This document shows positions 63,236 to 64,000 of a stretch of 64,000 nucleotides of DNA, in pieces. Below the pieces are notes generated by a model. The model ran no database searches, was not told where the DNA came from, and saw nothing but the letters and a program-made list of their open reading frames with translations. The stretch covers positions 186,001 through 250,000 of the forward strand of contig NZ_MTCM01000005.1 in assembly GCF_002000245.1 (NCBI RefSeq). Direction: 5' to 3'. Numbering within the stretch: the stretch's first letter is position 1; every line of letters starts with the position of its first letter. This DNA is from Sphingobacterium sp. CZ-UAM (GTDB lineage Bacteria > Bacteroidota > Bacteroidia > Sphingobacteriales > Sphingobacteriaceae). Made by a program: the position numbers and the translations under genes.

Positions 63236-63490
63236 AAAAGAAATAGGTTTATATAATCCTTATTATTAACGATAAACAGATGTAAACCGCTACTGTTGAT
63301 AATCAATTTAAGGAATAAATACGATTTTACCACAAATCTGATTTTATTTTCAGCTATTATATCCGTTCAAAACAAGACCATTTCTTTACGAAAACGATTG
63401 CGAAGAAAGCGTAAAATCAATGGTAGCGAATGCCGTAAATTCACTGTACAGAAAATTCGTTTTTTCATCCAATTAAATCTAACAAAGCCT

Positions 63491-64000
63491 ATGATTAAGA
63501 TCCAAAACGCATCCTTTGCGAAAAATCGCTGGGTGCACGCGGCAATTCCATTATCCTGCCTGTTGGTCGTATCCAATCTGGCAGCATCCCAGGCCGCCCC
63601 TTCGGCGCCTAAATTTATGCCGAGTAAACTTTCACTAGCTATACAACAAAATTCCATTCAAGGTAAAGTTGTGGACAGCGAAGGCAAGGGGATCGCAAAT
63701 GTAACGATCCAGATTAAAGGAACCAATCAAGCCACATCAACCAATGCAACCGGTTCCTTCGAACTCAATAGCCAACAGAAAGAGGTCACCTTGGTCGTGA
63801 GAAGTATTGGCTATAAAGCCATTGAAACAACAGCCCGTGCAGGTTCACCTTTAACCATTACATTGGATAAAGAATCCAAAGGGCTCGAAGAAGTTGTCGT
63901 CGTTGGTTTCGGTACCCAGAAAAAAGAAAATGTAACCGGTTCGGTATCCTCTGTTCAAATGTCTGAAGTCCTGGAAAGCAGACCCGTCACCTCCCTATCA
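63491..64000 (+). CDS. SusC/RagA-family TonB-dependent transporter, N-terminal part
   Basis: The first 170 codons of a SusC-type importer run off the window. A long signal region (hydrophobic core about 19-32) is followed by a spacer, the carboxypeptidase-regulatory-like domain (SIQGKVVDSEGKGIANVTIQ, about 55-135), the TonB-box-like GLEEVVVVGFGTQKKENVTG and the start of the plug. Its N-terminus is unlike those of the two ROK-linked SusC proteins, so it belongs to another transport locus whose SusD partner would lie beyond the window. Confidence 0.9.
   Translation, partial: MIKIQNASFAKNRWVHAAIPLSCLLVVSNLAASQAAPSAPKFMPSKLSLAIQQNSIQGKVVDSEGKGIANVTIQIKGTNQATSTNATGSFELNSQQKEVTLVVRSIGYKAIETTARAGSPLTITLDKESKGLEEVVVVGFGTQKKENVTGSVSSVQMSEVLESRPVTSLS

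Noticed and set aside
63367..63657. Minus-strand 96-codon frame
   Set aside because: It runs antisense into the start of the SusC-like gene and has no domain.

Overview
The window looks like chromosome from a Sphingobacterium-like member of the Bacteroidota (Sphingobacteriales). The evidence is SusC/SusD pairs, an alternative complex III operon fused to an aa3-type oxidase operon, Bacteroidota-type promoters (TTG, about 20 bp, TAnnTTTG), few Shine-Dalgarno sites, DUF6266 and DUF6814-like proteins, and moderate-to-low GC. No insertion sequence, prophage, CRISPR array or tRNA was recognised. The genus is inferred from gene content, not from a marker search.

Positions 1-11600 hold housekeeping genes: a partial hypothetical gene, dprA, an MHS-family transporter preceded by a 13.5-copy 4-bp repeat, a small membrane protein overlapping the transporter's end, the SRP RNA gene, accD, a small membrane protein with an HExxH motif, a MerR regulator, a YfcE-like phosphoesterase, a tRNA m6A methyltransferase, mutS and mtgA.

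Positions 11138-28275 (minus strand) form one long respiratory cluster. Read in the direction of transcription it is actA-B-C-D-E-F (alternative complex III), oxidase subunits II and I, heme A synthase, heme O synthase, two subunit III paralogues, subunit IV, an SCO-like protein with no cysteine, a DUF420/CtaM-like protein and a small conserved protein. Together they move electrons from menaquinol to cytochrome c and oxygen, and make and insert the heme A cofactor.

Positions 28608-39179 are mixed: an exported MsrB, a LacI regulator divergent from a GH92 alpha-mannosidase, a DUF493 protein, a secreted protein of unknown function, pnp, a DUF6266 gene with an 11-bp-periodic repeat array wedged between pnp and rpsO, rpsO, and a DUF5009/NagX-like acyltransferase.

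Positions 39300-58766 are a glycan-utilisation region. Three paralogous ROK-family repressors share one promoter/operator design. Two of them sit 24 bp upstream of a SusC/SusD pair, and the third is an orphan. Downstream are a GH29 fucosidase, a sialidase-like Asp-box protein and a GH3 glycosidase. With the GH92 mannosidase and the acyltransferase, this suggests use of fucosylated, possibly amino-sugar-containing glycans. The ROK-SusC-SusD cassettes with a shared operator are the most unusual system here.

Positions 59149-64000 hold a lipoprotein, a TonB-dependent receptor behind a palindromic site, an outer-membrane beta-barrel protein and the start of another SusC-like gene running off the window.
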